Origin: Chromera velia
Taxonomy: Eukaryota; Sar; Chromeraceae
Assembly: GCA_018398765.1 (NCBI GenBank)
Contig: JAHBMJ010004741.1
Coordinates: 55,001-77,837, forward strand
Reading direction: 5' to 3'
DNA length: 22,837 bases
In this document: positions 21,524 to 22,837 of the stretch, piece by piece
How the letters are laid out: each line of letters starts with the position of its first letter
Position numbering within the stretch: the stretch's first letter is position 1
The notes under the pieces: generated by a model
What the model saw: only the letters and a program-made list of their open reading frames with translations
Told to the model about the DNA's origin: nothing
Databases searched by the model: none
Translations under genes and position numbers: made by a program

Positions 21524-22837
21524 GTGTTCAGGGCAAAGAATGCAGAGATGAAGGCGCTTCTAGCGGGACTTCCCCTTTCTTCCTCCGCCCCTGCCTTTGT
21601 GGGCACACCCTCGGTCCGTCCGTTCGTTCGGTTGGGTGGGTGGGTCCTGTTGGGTGGGGTGTGCTAAAACAAAGAAAGATTTCATGTCTGTTGCTCCAGT
21701 TTGCGTCTCTCTTTTCTTTCTTTTCTTGCCGCCCCAGAAAGGTTTTCTTTTTGCATGGATCCGCACGAGTGCACACGGGTGCCTCTAATGAAAGCGGTCA
21801 CAAAATGTTCACATGAATTTTGGGGGCTTGTGTGTTTTTGCAGTCTACCGGTGTATTCCGTGGACTGGGTCTGGGCACACAGGCAGAGGGCGACCGGGGG
21901 GGGGAGTCAAGCGAGGAGGAGGTGGAGTCGGCCCTCGTACCTGAGGACTTTATTCGGGAATGCAGAAAGAGACAGAAAGAGGTTTGTGAGGAGAGAAAAG
22001 GGGGGAGTGGTCTGGGGAAAGACATTATGGAAGTGGAGCTTCGTTTCTTCTTCTTCTTCTTCTTCCTCTTCTTTCTTCTTCTTCTTCTTCTTCTTCTTCT
22101 TCTTCTTTAGTTTTCTTCTCCCTTCGCAGCTCTTCTTCTTCTGCTGCTGCTGCTTCTTCAGTTTTCTTCTCCCTTCGCAGCTCGCATTATTAGTTTGAGT
22201 ATTGCAGAGGCAGCAGAGTATCACTTTGGTCTGGATGGATTGCGTGATTCTTCCGGGCGGTACGTTCGATCGGGGGCAGACTGGCCTCCGTCTGTCTCTT
22301 TTGATTGGGATGCCTCTTACAGAGTTACCCGAATTTCTGGATGGATGGATGCTTTCTTTTGATTGGCGTCTCGATGGTTTCTTTTGTTTTGTTTGTTCGC
22401 GTTTTTTGCGTTCAGGCGGGGCCCGACTCGATGGAAGAGGCGGCCCGCATGAACCCCCACGAATTGTTGTCAACGTCTCAAAGCAGAGGGAGAGACGAAA
22501 CAGAATATGTGAAGAGAGAGGCAGAGGAGGGAGAAGCAGAGGGAGAGGGACACCGAGGAAGAATGAGACCTGGCGAAGGAGACGAGGGGATGGAAAGGGA
22601 AAGAGAAAGGGGGGCCGTGGGGGGAAGGGACAGAGACAGAGAAGAGACCCTGGAGGGATTGGAAGCACAGCACCTGAGTGGAGACTCGAAGGACCAAATC
22701 GTTCTTGTCAGTCAGTCAGTCAGTCTGGTTGCATGTCTGTCCACTTTGTGTATCTGATGGTCTTGCCCTTGCCGTCCGTTTTCATGCCTTCCTCTGTACC
22801 TGCCTCCCATCCCCGTAAGCAGAAGCGAATGTTGAGA
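2735..22837 (+). CDS. C2CD5: C2 domain-containing protein 5 (C2CD5/CDP138) orthologue, about 45-49 exons, 3' end missing
   Basis: This is the whole gene span; exons are listed separately. In animals C2CD5 is a cytosolic protein whose C2 domain binds Ca2+ and phospholipids and helps vesicles fuse with the plasma membrane. A general membrane-trafficking role is inferred here. Recognition rests on collinear matches along the whole protein. They are VDSYVEV, VNPVW, ELQDTPL and [11 protein letters not shown] in the C2 domain; DPEYDW, SNEAR and NAILGY in the first YbjQ-like domain; [21 protein letters not shown] and DAIIGYS in the second; then [18 protein letters not shown], and [11 protein letters not shown]. 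The start ATG at 2735 puts [19 protein letters not shown] in register with the animal N-terminus, residue for residue to position 51. All firm introns are GT...AG. The coding sequence is far longer than the animal protein because of Gly/Pro/Gln and Arg/Glu/Asp linkers. The window ends inside the gene, so the last domain and stop codon are not seen. Confidence 0.88.
2871..2894 (+). repeat. (CATC)6 microsatellite, intron 1
   Basis: A pure tetranucleotide array in the middle of the first intron. Confidence 0.95.
2962..2998 (+). CDS. C2CD5: C2CD5 exon 2: C2 domain beta strands
   Basis: This 37-nt exon codes for [12 protein letters not shown] plus the first base of a split Val codon. The animal counterpart reads VKFGNTTFKTDV. 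The acceptor is GTGCGTGCAG and the donor GTCAGT. The match to the family at identical spacing outweighs the small size. Confidence 0.9.
3255..3310 (+). repeat. TG-rich array next to exon 3 acceptor
   Basis: Imperfect TG repeat interrupted by TACGTC. It runs into the acceptor GTGTGTGCAG and takes the place of a pyrimidine tract. Confidence 0.9.
3312..3403 (+). CDS. C2CD5: C2CD5 exon 3: C2 domain core
   Basis: The exon codes for [16 protein letters not shown] and then the [10 protein letters not shown] strand. It carries the VNPVW motif typical of C2 domains (animal LNPQW). The acceptor lies directly downstream of a TG-rich array rather than a pyrimidine tract. The donor is GTAGGT, leaving phase 0. 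Confidence 0.92.
3636..3759 (+). CDS. C2CD5: C2CD5 exon 4: C2 domain loop 3 and C-terminal strands
   Basis: The exon codes for residues 74-114, from [12 protein letters not shown] through [24 protein letters not shown] is a near-exact match to animal GWFPIYDT. Loop 3, where animals have D76, D78 and D84, here has Glu76 and Glu78 and is about four residues shorter, with no equivalent of D84. The exon ends in phase 1 at the donor GTGGAT. Confidence 0.93.
4027..4091 (+). CDS. C2CD5: C2CD5 exon 5: end of C2 domain
   Basis: The exon codes for [11 protein letters not shown] and then [11 protein letters not shown]. It matches animal GEINVVVKVDLFNDLNRFRQSS. The Phe-Arg-x-Ser-Ser end is a family signature marking the junction with the next domain. 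The donor is GTGAGT, in phase 0. Confidence 0.92.
4335..4361 (+). repeat. (TTCC) array, intron 5
   Basis: Pure tetranucleotide pyrimidine array. Confidence 0.95.
4530..4607 (+). CDS. C2CD5: C2CD5 exon 6: first YbjQ-related domain, strand 1
   Basis: The exon codes for [13 protein letters not shown] and then [13 protein letters not shown]. The animal protein has GVKFFCTTSIP...VIIHGFVEEL at this place. The family's Cys is replaced by Ser. Phase 0 on both sides. Similarity to bacterial YbjQ-type folds is established for C2CD5. Confidence 0.88.
4882..4910 (+). repeat. (CA) array, intron 6
   Basis: One of only two sense-strand CA arrays in the gene; the other TG/CA arrays are TG on the sense strand. 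Confidence 0.95.
4935..4996 (+). CDS. C2CD5: C2CD5 exon 7: DPEYDW motif
   Basis: The exon codes for [20 protein letters not shown] and the start of an Arg codon. DPEYxWxDxIR is an exact family signature (animal DPEYQWIDRIR). The preceding intron ends in a long CA array and then GCACAAACGCATGGACGCATGCAG. The exon ends in phase 2 at the donor GTTGGT. Confidence 0.93.
5438..5510 (+). CDS. C2CD5: C2CD5 exon 8: SNEAR helix
   Basis: The exon codes for [18 protein letters not shown] and then RQLGKK, matching animal ASNEARQRLISLMSGELQRKIG. This is the long helix of the YbjQ-like fold preceding the GANAxxGY strand. The donor is GTGGGT, in phase 0. Confidence 0.93.
5809..5882 (+). CDS. C2CD5: C2CD5 exon 9: GANAILGY strand
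   Basis: The exon codes for [16 protein letters not shown] and then DLEGDVTD. GANAxxGY is the hallmark of YbjQ-type domains, and DLEG is shared with animal C2CD5. The acceptor follows a pure TG tract. The exon ends in phase 2 at the donor GTACGT. Confidence 0.94.
5883..6527 (+). other. Intron 9 (645 bp)
   Basis: No gene or long array is seen here. The sequence is T-rich and pyrimidine-rich with few purine runs, including a T9 run near 6359-6367. It ends in CCCCTCACAG. It is one of the longest introns and one of the few without a clear microsatellite. Confidence 0.75.
6528..6727 (+). CDS. C2CD5: C2CD5 exon 10: end of first YbjQ domain, then Gly/Gln linker; frame break at G12
   Basis: The 5' part codes for [15 protein letters not shown], matching animal VVRAIGTACTL, then a Pro/Val/Phe-rich linker. 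At 6622-6633 there is a run of twelve G. Upstream the frame is fixed by homology. Downstream, the frame whose phase fits exons 11 to 14 is shifted by one base, and it reads a Gln tract ([16 protein letters not shown]). One G fewer would join the two frames. In the unshifted frame the downstream exons run into a TGA at 7945-7947. I read this as a homopolymer miscount, though a real polymorphism or pseudogene lesion is not excluded. Confidence 0.8.
6969..7001 (+). repeat. (TTCTG) pentanucleotide array, intron 10
   Basis: Five-base repeat, then two GCTCT variants. Its end forms the acceptor CTGCTCAG. Confidence 0.9.
7002..7072 (+). CDS. C2CD5: C2CD5 exon 11: linker
   Basis: The exon codes for [20 protein letters not shown] and then GHSG. 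It is unconserved, with Gly/Ser/His composition typical of a flexible linker. Phase 0 in and 2 out agree with exon 12. The acceptor sits at the end of a TTCTG array. Confidence 0.7.
7249..7372 (+). CDS. C2CD5: C2CD5 exon 12: Gly-rich linker
   Basis: The exon codes for [20 protein letters not shown] followed by a Gly/Glu/Ser stretch ending PHGSPRSSG. The frame was chosen by phase (2 in, 0 out). No domain is seen; it is a disordered linker between the two YbjQ-like domains. Confidence 0.72.
7537..7639 (+). CDS. C2CD5: C2CD5 exon 13: charged linker
   Basis: The exon codes for [20 protein letters not shown] and then [14 protein letters not shown]. It is highly charged, probably helical or disordered. 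The acceptor is CCCCTGCAG. The donor GTGGGT starts a GGTG array. Phase 1 out agrees with exon 14. Confidence 0.75.
7640..7661 (+). repeat. (GGTG) array at donor of exon 13
   Basis: The array begins with the donor GTGGGT itself, so several GT units are potential alternative donors four bases apart. Confidence 0.9.
7926..8189 (+). CDS. C2CD5: C2CD5 exon 14: Pro/Gly/Ser-rich linker
   Basis: The exon codes for [19 protein letters not shown], a Pro run ([13 protein letters not shown]), and then a Lys/Glu/Ser stretch ending [13 protein letters not shown]. It contains several Ser-Pro and Thr-Pro sites that could be phosphorylated by proline-directed kinases (inference). There is no recognisable fold. 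Confidence 0.75.
8190..8657 (+). other. Intron 14 (468 bp)
   Basis: The 5' two-thirds is ordinary sequence in which I see nothing. The 3' end is a pure GGAT array (8611-8650) that runs almost into the acceptor GATGCAG. Confidence 0.7.
8611..8650 (+). repeat. (GGAT)10 array, intron 14
   Basis: A pure 40-bp array ending seven bases before exon 15. Confidence 0.95.
8658..8719 (+). CDS. C2CD5: C2CD5 exon 15: linker
   Basis: The exon codes for [20 protein letters not shown] and a final Thr. It was inferred because exon 14 ends in phase 1 and exon 16 needs phase 0. This 62-nt segment makes the conversion and has a canonical donor GTGAGT. Confidence 0.65.
9061..9191 (+). CDS. C2CD5: C2CD5 exon 16: His/Pro/Gly linker
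   Basis: The exon codes for [20 protein letters not shown], then [18 protein letters not shown] and an Ala run. It is unconserved. It ends in phase 2 at the donor GTGAGT. The following intron has an N inside a poly-G run. Confidence 0.75.
9205..9219 (+). repeat. Poly-G with one N, intron 16
   Basis: An N at 9205 is followed by fourteen G. It marks a homopolymer that the assembly could not resolve. Confidence 0.95.
9516..9564 (+). CDS. C2CD5: C2CD5 exon 17: helix before second YbjQ domain
   Basis: This 49-nt exon codes for [17 protein letters not shown]. It corresponds to the animal segment QSALEQREFPF just before the second domain. The frame was fixed by phase 2 in and 0 out. A competing frame ([11 protein letters not shown]) fails the exon 18 phase. 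Confidence 0.75.
9573..9594 (+). repeat. (GAGT) array, start of intron 17
   Basis: Tetranucleotide array close downstream of the exon 17 donor. The rest of this 426-bp intron (9565-9990) shows no other feature. Confidence 0.9.
9991..10079 (+). CDS. C2CD5: C2CD5 exon 18: second YbjQ domain, strand 1
   Basis: The exon codes for [20 protein letters not shown] and then WQLGGVIVA plus a split Arg. The animal match is EFPFFTLTAFPPGFLVHVGGVVSARSVK. GGVxxARSVK is a strong family motif, completed by exon 19. Confidence 0.93.
10298..10340 (+). repeat. (CTGA) array forming exon 19 acceptor
   Basis: About eleven units run directly into CTGCAG at the acceptor. Confidence 0.95.
10345..10469 (+). CDS. C2CD5: C2CD5 exon 19: WWxExRxExxxHA helix and GYS
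   Basis: The exon codes for [20 protein letters not shown], then [14 protein letters not shown] and DAIIGYS. Animal: AWWAEIRQEIKSHAKALGCHAVVGYSE. The acceptor is the last repeat unit of a CTGA array. It ends in phase 1. Confidence 0.95.
10571..10640 (+). repeat. TG array, intron 19
   Basis: Pure TG for about 27 bp, then GTGCG and GTGTGG variants. Confidence 0.95.
10694..10769 (+). CDS. C2CD5: C2CD5 exon 20: end of second YbjQ domain
   Basis: The exon codes for [20 protein letters not shown] and then LRQLH. The animal match is ESTSICEEVCILSASGTAAVL. This is the closing strand of the YbjQ-like fold. It ends in phase 2 at the donor GTGGGT. Confidence 0.92.
11019..11037 (+). repeat. (CCTG) array forming exon 21 acceptor
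   Basis: Four units ending in the acceptor CTGCAG. Confidence 0.9.
11038..11239 (+). CDS. C2CD5: C2CD5 exon 21: Gln/Ser/Ala-rich linker
   Basis: The exon codes for [20 protein letters not shown], then [20 protein letters not shown] and [16 protein letters not shown]. The donor GTCGGT at 11240 leaves phase 0, but exon 22 needs phase 1. A second donor, GTAGTC at 11244, would fit, so the end may be 11243. Confidence 0.78.
11319..11350 (+). repeat. (CT) array, intron 21
   Basis: Pure dinucleotide array following TTCC repeats. Confidence 0.95.
11925..11961 (+). repeat. Compound (CT)(TG) array, intron 21
   Basis: CT repeat passing directly into TG repeat. Confidence 0.95.
11992..12343 (+). CDS. 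C2CD5: C2CD5 exon 22: long basic/charged linker
   Basis: The exon codes for [20 protein letters not shown], a Pro/Arg/Gln segment, [16 protein letters not shown], an Arg/Asp/Glu repeat ([15 protein letters not shown]), and a Lys/Arg/Pro tail. RD/RE dipeptide repeats of this type occur in nuclear and RNA-binding proteins, but here they sit in a C2CD5 linker. It ends in phase 2 at the donor GTCTGT, which begins a long CTGT array. Confidence 0.8.
12344..12548 (+). repeat. Imperfect CTGT array (about 200 bp), intron 22
   Basis: Begins with the donor GTCTGT of exon 22. Mixture of CTGT, CTGTGT, CTGC and CTCT units. Confidence 0.92.
12705..12737 (+). repeat. (GAGT) array, intron 22
   Basis: Tetranucleotide array with a GGGT variant, followed at 12762-12780 by a GCAT array. 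The exon 23 start also carries GTGAGTGAGT. Confidence 0.88.
12790..12865 (+). CDS. C2CD5: C2CD5 exon 23: acidic/Ser linker
   Basis: The exon codes for [20 protein letters not shown] and then DEGLK. It is the only open frame here and fits phase 2 in. It ends in phase 0 at an excellent donor, AAG|GTGAGT. Confidence 0.75.
13034..13133 (+). CDS. C2CD5: C2CD5 exon 24 (frame uncertain)
   Basis: Acceptor TTTGCCAG and donor CCG|GTAAAC are both good. Phase from exon 23 gives [15 protein letters not shown]..., ending in phase 1. Exon 25 as read below needs phase 0, which would demand the other open frame ([17 protein letters not shown]...). The two cannot be reconciled from the sequence alone. Confidence 0.5.
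13192..13492 (+). CDS. C2CD5: C2CD5 exon 25: Gly/Glu/Arg linker, then CRMLHIPW motif (frame uncertain)
   Basis: One frame is open from acceptor CCCTGCAG to donor GTCGGT. It ends [17 protein letters not shown], then [13 protein letters not shown] in phase 1, which fits exon 26. The motif resembles animal CGFCHIPYDEL. A second frame has better-looking codon use ([17 protein letters not shown]) and fits the phase of exon 24, but it carries a TGA at 13203-13205 and fails the exon 26 phase. G runs at 13207-13215, 13242-13248 and 13351-13357 could each hide an indel. Confidence 0.55.
13493..13868 (+). other. Intron 25 (376 bp)
   Basis: Starts GTCGGTCGG and ends TCTTGTGTTCAG. No array is present. 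Some frames stay open through 13620-13700, but I found no convincing exon and phases on both sides already agree. Confidence 0.6.
13869..13929 (+). CDS. C2CD5: C2CD5 exon 26: Gly/Arg/Gln linker
   Basis: The exon codes for [20 protein letters not shown] plus a split Arg. Phase 1 in and 2 out agree with its neighbours. It inserts between the two halves of the animal HIPY...CYNC segment. Confidence 0.72.
14187..14259 (+). CDS. C2CD5: C2CD5 exon 27: [12 protein letters not shown], second Cys pair
   Basis: The exon codes for [20 protein letters not shown] and then VPSV. CxxC followed by x-x-x-(R/K)-V-P matches animal CYNCRKQKVPDV. In animals this CxxC pairs with CGFC upstream, suggesting a zinc-binding site (inference). 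Phase 2 in, 0 out. Confidence 0.88.
14546..14662 (+). CDS. C2CD5: C2CD5 exon 28: IIGKG...CRLKKK domain
   Basis: The exon codes for [20 protein letters not shown], then [19 protein letters not shown]. Animal: DATVIGKGCLIQARLCRLKKKAQAEANA. It is among the best-conserved parts of the gene. Phase 0 on both sides. The donor GTCTGT begins a CTGT array. Confidence 0.96.
14664..14740 (+). repeat. (CTGT) array, intron 28
   Basis: Near-pure array interrupted by TTTGCCTGC. It begins at the donor of exon 28. The rest of this 372-bp intron is pyrimidine-rich. Confidence 0.95.
15013..15033 (+). repeat. (CTGC) array forming exon 29 acceptor
   Basis: Follows a CCTT array. The last unit makes CTGCAG. Confidence 0.9.
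15035..15104 (+). CDS. C2CD5: C2CD5 exon 29: LPFLExxxHxQL helix
   Basis: The exon codes for [20 protein letters not shown] and then MLL. Animal: ISNLLPFMEYEVHTQLMNKLKLKG. The acceptor is formed by the end of a CTGC array. It ends in phase 1. Confidence 0.94.
15105..15654 (+). other. Intron 29 (550 bp)
   Basis: The sequence is purine-rich at 15120-15210 and pyrimidine-rich at 15265-15310. No array and no convincing exon. The flanking exons are contiguous in the animal protein. Confidence 0.7.
15655..15714 (+). CDS. C2CD5: C2CD5 exon 30: [17 protein letters not shown] strands
   Basis: The exon codes for [19 protein letters not shown]. Animal: MNALFGLRIQITVGENMLMG. This is the strand pair of the IGKG domain. 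Phase 1 on both sides. Donor GTAGGT. Confidence 0.94.
15715..16082 (+). other. Intron 30 (368 bp)
   Basis: Donor GTAGGTGGGTAGGT, then pyrimidine-rich sequence with a short CT run. Nothing else is seen. Acceptor CTGACCCTGCAG. Confidence 0.7.
16083..16171 (+). CDS. C2CD5: C2CD5 exon 31: [13 protein letters not shown] end of domain
   Basis: The exon codes for [20 protein letters not shown] and then a Ser/Arg segment. Animal: GLASATGVYLAALPTP. The donor is uncertain. GTTAGG at 16172 gives phase 0, which exon 32 needs, whereas GTTGGT at 16177 and GTCAGT at 16160 are alternatives. Confidence 0.85.
16417..16622 (+). CDS. C2CD5: C2CD5 exon 32: Gly-rich segment and helix [19 protein letters not shown]
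   Basis: The exon codes for [20 protein letters not shown], a Gly run, and a helix ([20 protein letters not shown]) in the place of animal HISHMQKKINDTIAKNKELYE. The frame ends SFD then TAG at 16621-16623. I read the end as TA|GTCAGT, a donor, with the split codon completed as Tyr by exon 33. Confidence 0.78.
16933..17044 (+). CDS. C2CD5: C2CD5 exon 33: [16 protein letters not shown]
   Basis: The exon codes for [20 protein letters not shown] and then a Gln/Pro/Lys stretch. Phase 2 in completes Tyr; phase 0 out precedes the donor GTACGT. It is a short helix followed by a disordered tail, and it has no clear animal counterpart. Confidence 0.78.
17050..17148 (+). repeat. Triple compound array (CT)(CG)12(CTTT), intron 33
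   Basis: CT repeat to 17070, pure CG alternation at 17071-17094, then CTTT repeat. The CG block is a classic Z-DNA-forming sequence and the flanks are homopyrimidine. Confidence 0.95.
17265..17870 (+). CDS. C2CD5: C2CD5 exon 34: largest exon, disordered region ending [11 protein letters not shown]
   Basis: This 606-nt exon codes for 202 residues. It opens with Gly/Ser, then [20 protein letters not shown], a Gln/Asn segment, and [20 protein letters not shown]. Next come Gly/Pro-rich repeats ([18 protein letters not shown]), a Ser run, and Arg-rich RRRRGQRQ. It ends [13 protein letters not shown], matching animal KDAFVLEIDDTDAMED. The frame is open throughout with GC-rich third positions. Phase 0 on both sides. 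Confidence 0.9.
18031..18134 (+). repeat. Long TG array, intron 34
   Basis: About 100 bp of TG with GCG and CTG variants, ending at the exon 35 acceptor GTGTGCAG. Confidence 0.95.
18137..18263 (+). CDS. C2CD5: C2CD5 exon 35: start of C-terminal-type domain, VDCLPGGKF
   Basis: The exon codes for [20 protein letters not shown], then [18 protein letters not shown]. The animal protein has VHSLLTDVPPPSGFYSCNTEIMPG here. The acceptor lies at the end of a TG array about 100 bp long. It ends in phase 1 at GTAGGT. Confidence 0.85.
18264..18601 (+). other. Intron 35 (338 bp)
   Basis: T-rich sequence without an array. Acceptor GGAAGGACTGCAG. No other feature seen. Confidence 0.7.
18602..18683 (+). CDS. 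C2CD5: C2CD5 exon 36: FIYAIR strand
   Basis: The exon codes for [20 protein letters not shown] and then APFIYAI plus a split Arg. It aligns before animal SVRVIRLSSLNL. Phase 1 in, 2 out. The donor GTGGGT starts a GGTG array. Confidence 0.82.
18684..18718 (+). repeat. (GGTG) array at donor of exon 36
   Basis: Donor GTGGGT is the first unit; the array then turns into TG. Confidence 0.93.
18994..19057 (+). CDS. C2CD5: C2CD5 exon 37: [14 protein letters not shown]
   Basis: The exon codes for [20 protein letters not shown] and a final Ser. Animal: IRLSSLNLTNQALNKNFND. Acceptor GATGTGCAG. Donor GTAAGT, the best match to consensus in the gene. A possible 9-nt micro-exon (18907-18915) would keep phase but is not needed. 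Confidence 0.82.
19355..19435 (+). CDS. C2CD5: C2CD5 exon 38: helix [14 protein letters not shown]
   Basis: The exon codes for [20 protein letters not shown] and then CSVSSLQ. Animal: LCENLLKSLYFKLRSMIPCCLC. Phase 0 on both sides. The length of 81 nt and the pattern of hydrophobics both fit. Confidence 0.83.
19490..19534 (+). repeat. 12-bp minisatellite TCTCTGTCTTTG, intron 38
   Basis: Nearly four copies of a 12-bp unit, a higher-order repeat within CTGT/CTTT sequence. Confidence 0.9.
19549..19594 (+). repeat. Compound (CT)(CA) array, intron 38
   Basis: CT repeat switching cleanly to CA repeat, the second sense-strand CA array in the gene. Confidence 0.95.
19711..19806 (+). CDS. C2CD5: C2CD5 exon 39: [20 protein letters not shown] strands
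   Basis: The exon codes for [20 protein letters not shown] and then [12 protein letters not shown]. Animal: NFTVSLPEDELIQVTVTAVAI. The acceptor follows a TG tract. Phase 0, donor GTGAGT. It is the last exon with clear family similarity. Confidence 0.88.
20006..20144 (+). CDS. Possible C2CD5 exon 40 (frame uncertain)
   Basis: Acceptor GAGTCCTGCAG and donor GTAAGG are good. Phase from exon 39 gives [20 protein letters not shown], then a basic tail ending in phase 1. A second frame ([20 protein letters not shown]) is also open. Neither joins the next candidate cleanly. Confidence 0.4.
20401..20472 (+). CDS. Possible C2CD5 exon 41
   Basis: Acceptor CTCGCTGGCAG and donor GTAGGC. The most protein-like frame reads [20 protein letters not shown] and then EGD, with phase 2 on both sides. 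Upstream phase is not satisfied. It is followed by a poly-G run with an N. Confidence 0.4.
20488..20514 (+). repeat. Poly-G with one N, after candidate exon 41
   Basis: Thirteen G, an N at 20501 and thirteen G. Length is not trustworthy. Confidence 0.95.
20562..20823 (+). CDS. Possible C2CD5 exons 42-43 (20562-20631 and 20703-20823)
   Basis: 20562-20631 follows acceptor GTGTCTTGCAG, joins exon 41 in phase 2 and reads [17 protein letters not shown], an unusually hydrophobic segment for this protein. 20703 onward follows CTTCTTTTGCAG and reads [20 protein letters not shown]; its end is not defined, and a weak donor lies at 20824. Coding status is uncertain for both. Confidence 0.3.
21015..21214 (+). 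CDS. C2CD5: C2CD5 exon 44: Asp/Glu-rich acidic tract
   Basis: The exon codes for [20 protein letters not shown], then about 45 residues that are mostly Glu, Asp and Gly, ending LEANRESR. It has good acceptor CTTGTCAG and donor GTGGGT. Phase 0 in, 2 out. It is an acidic disordered region with no animal counterpart that I recognise. Confidence 0.72.
21491..21525 (+). repeat. (CTGT) array, intron 44
   Basis: Pure tetranucleotide array shortly before the exon 45 acceptor. The rest of this 317-bp intron is unremarkable. Confidence 0.93.
21532..21613 (+). CDS. C2CD5: C2CD5 exon 45
   Basis: The exon codes for [20 protein letters not shown] and then AFVGTPS. Phase 2 in, 0 out. The preceding intron ends in a CTGT array. 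The context makes it part of the same gene, but no family motif is seen. Confidence 0.72.
21844..21981 (+). CDS. C2CD5: C2CD5 exon 46
   Basis: The exon codes for [20 protein letters not shown], an acidic run ([20 protein letters not shown]), and a basic end RKRQKE. Phase 0 on both sides. Donor GTTTGT. Confidence 0.75.
22045..22108 (+). repeat. (CTT) trinucleotide array, intron 46
   Basis: About 60 bp of CTT with CCT and CTTT interruptions, leading into a duplicated splice-acceptor unit. Confidence 0.93.
22109..22183 (+). repeat. Direct repeat of a 24-bp acceptor-like unit
   Basis: The same 24 bp, containing CTTCTCCCTTCGCAG, occurs at 22109-22132 and 22160-22183. The copies are 51 bp apart and separated by CTT and CTG repeats. 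Each copy is a complete pyrimidine tract plus CAG. Confidence 0.9.
22208..22259 (+). CDS. Possible C2CD5 exon 47: [14 protein letters not shown], start of a further domain
   Basis: Read from acceptor TATTGCAG in phase 0, this gives [17 protein letters not shown]. MDCxxLPGGxF echoes VDCLPGGKF of exon 35 and animal SFIPGAKI at the start of the last C2CD5 domain. It ends in phase 1 at GTACGT, which does not fit exon 48. Alternative acceptors at 22129 and 22180 are present. Confidence 0.4.
22416..22706 (+). CDS. C2CD5: C2CD5 exon 48: charged Glu/Arg-rich segment
   Basis: The exon codes for [20 protein letters not shown], then [16 protein letters not shown] and Arg/Glu/Asp repeats, ending SKDQIVL. 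Phase 0 on both sides. The donor GTCAGT is the first unit of a GTCA array. A second frame is also open but has weaker composition. Confidence 0.62.
22823..22837 (+). CDS. Possible start of C2CD5 exon 49 (cut by window edge)
   Basis: The acceptor GTAAGCAG is followed by a phase-0 start KRMLR. Only 15 bases are visible, so this is a suggestion from position and phase alone. Confidence 0.3.

Noticed and set aside
21907-22668. Minus-strand 253-codon open frame
   Set aside because: It is the antisense shadow of the charged exons 46 and 48 plus the CTT array, which gives a Lys/Glu run. No independent coding signal.

Overview
The window is eukaryotic. It has many short exons bounded by GT...AG introns, and the introns are packed with strand-biased microsatellites: TG, CTGT, GGTG, GAGT, CTTT and CT arrays. 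Exons are GC-rich at third positions. This texture fits an intron-rich alveolate alga, most likely a chromerid such as Chromera velia. That identification is inference from style, not from a diagnostic marker.

One plus-strand gene fills about 20 kb, from the ATG at 2735 to beyond the right edge. I recognise it as an orthologue of C2 domain-containing protein 5 (C2CD5, also KIAA0528 or CDP138), a Ca2+/phospholipid-binding trafficking protein that in mammals is an AKT2 substrate acting in GLUT4 vesicle fusion. I traced exons by hand from splice signals, phase continuity and similarity to the remembered animal protein. Layout: N-terminal C2 domain (exons 1-5, 2735-4091); first YbjQ-related domain (exons 6-10, 4530 to about 6580); Gly/Pro/Gln/charged linker (rest of exon 10 to exon 17); second YbjQ-related domain (exons 18-20, 9991-10769); a second linker with a Cys motif (exons 21-27); a conserved domain with the IIGKG and CRLKKK motifs (exons 28-31); a helical/disordered stretch (exons 32-34); a C-terminal-type domain (exons 34-39, ending at 19806); then an acidic, charged tail (about 20006-22706). 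The gene is unfinished at 22837. Exons 1-39 alone code for roughly 1,600 residues, against about 1,000 for the human protein. The extra length is low-complexity linker.

The reading frame breaks or becomes ambiguous at several places. There is a frame conflict at a G12 tract in exon 10, a phase conflict around exons 23-25, an in-frame TAG at the end of exon 32 that is best read as a splice junction, and an unresolved section at 20006-20823. Two single N bases lie inside poly-G tracts, which shows that G homopolymers are unreliable in this assembly.

Positions 1-2734 are upstream of the gene and are not repeat-rich. A few segments on the minus strand have good splice signals and coding-like content, including a terminal Ser/Glu-rich exon ending at 118. 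They may belong to a divergent neighbour, but I cannot name it. I found no RNA gene, CRISPR array or mobile element, and nothing that qualifies as a new defence-like or mobile system. The interest lies in gene structure and in the altered C2 and Cys sites.
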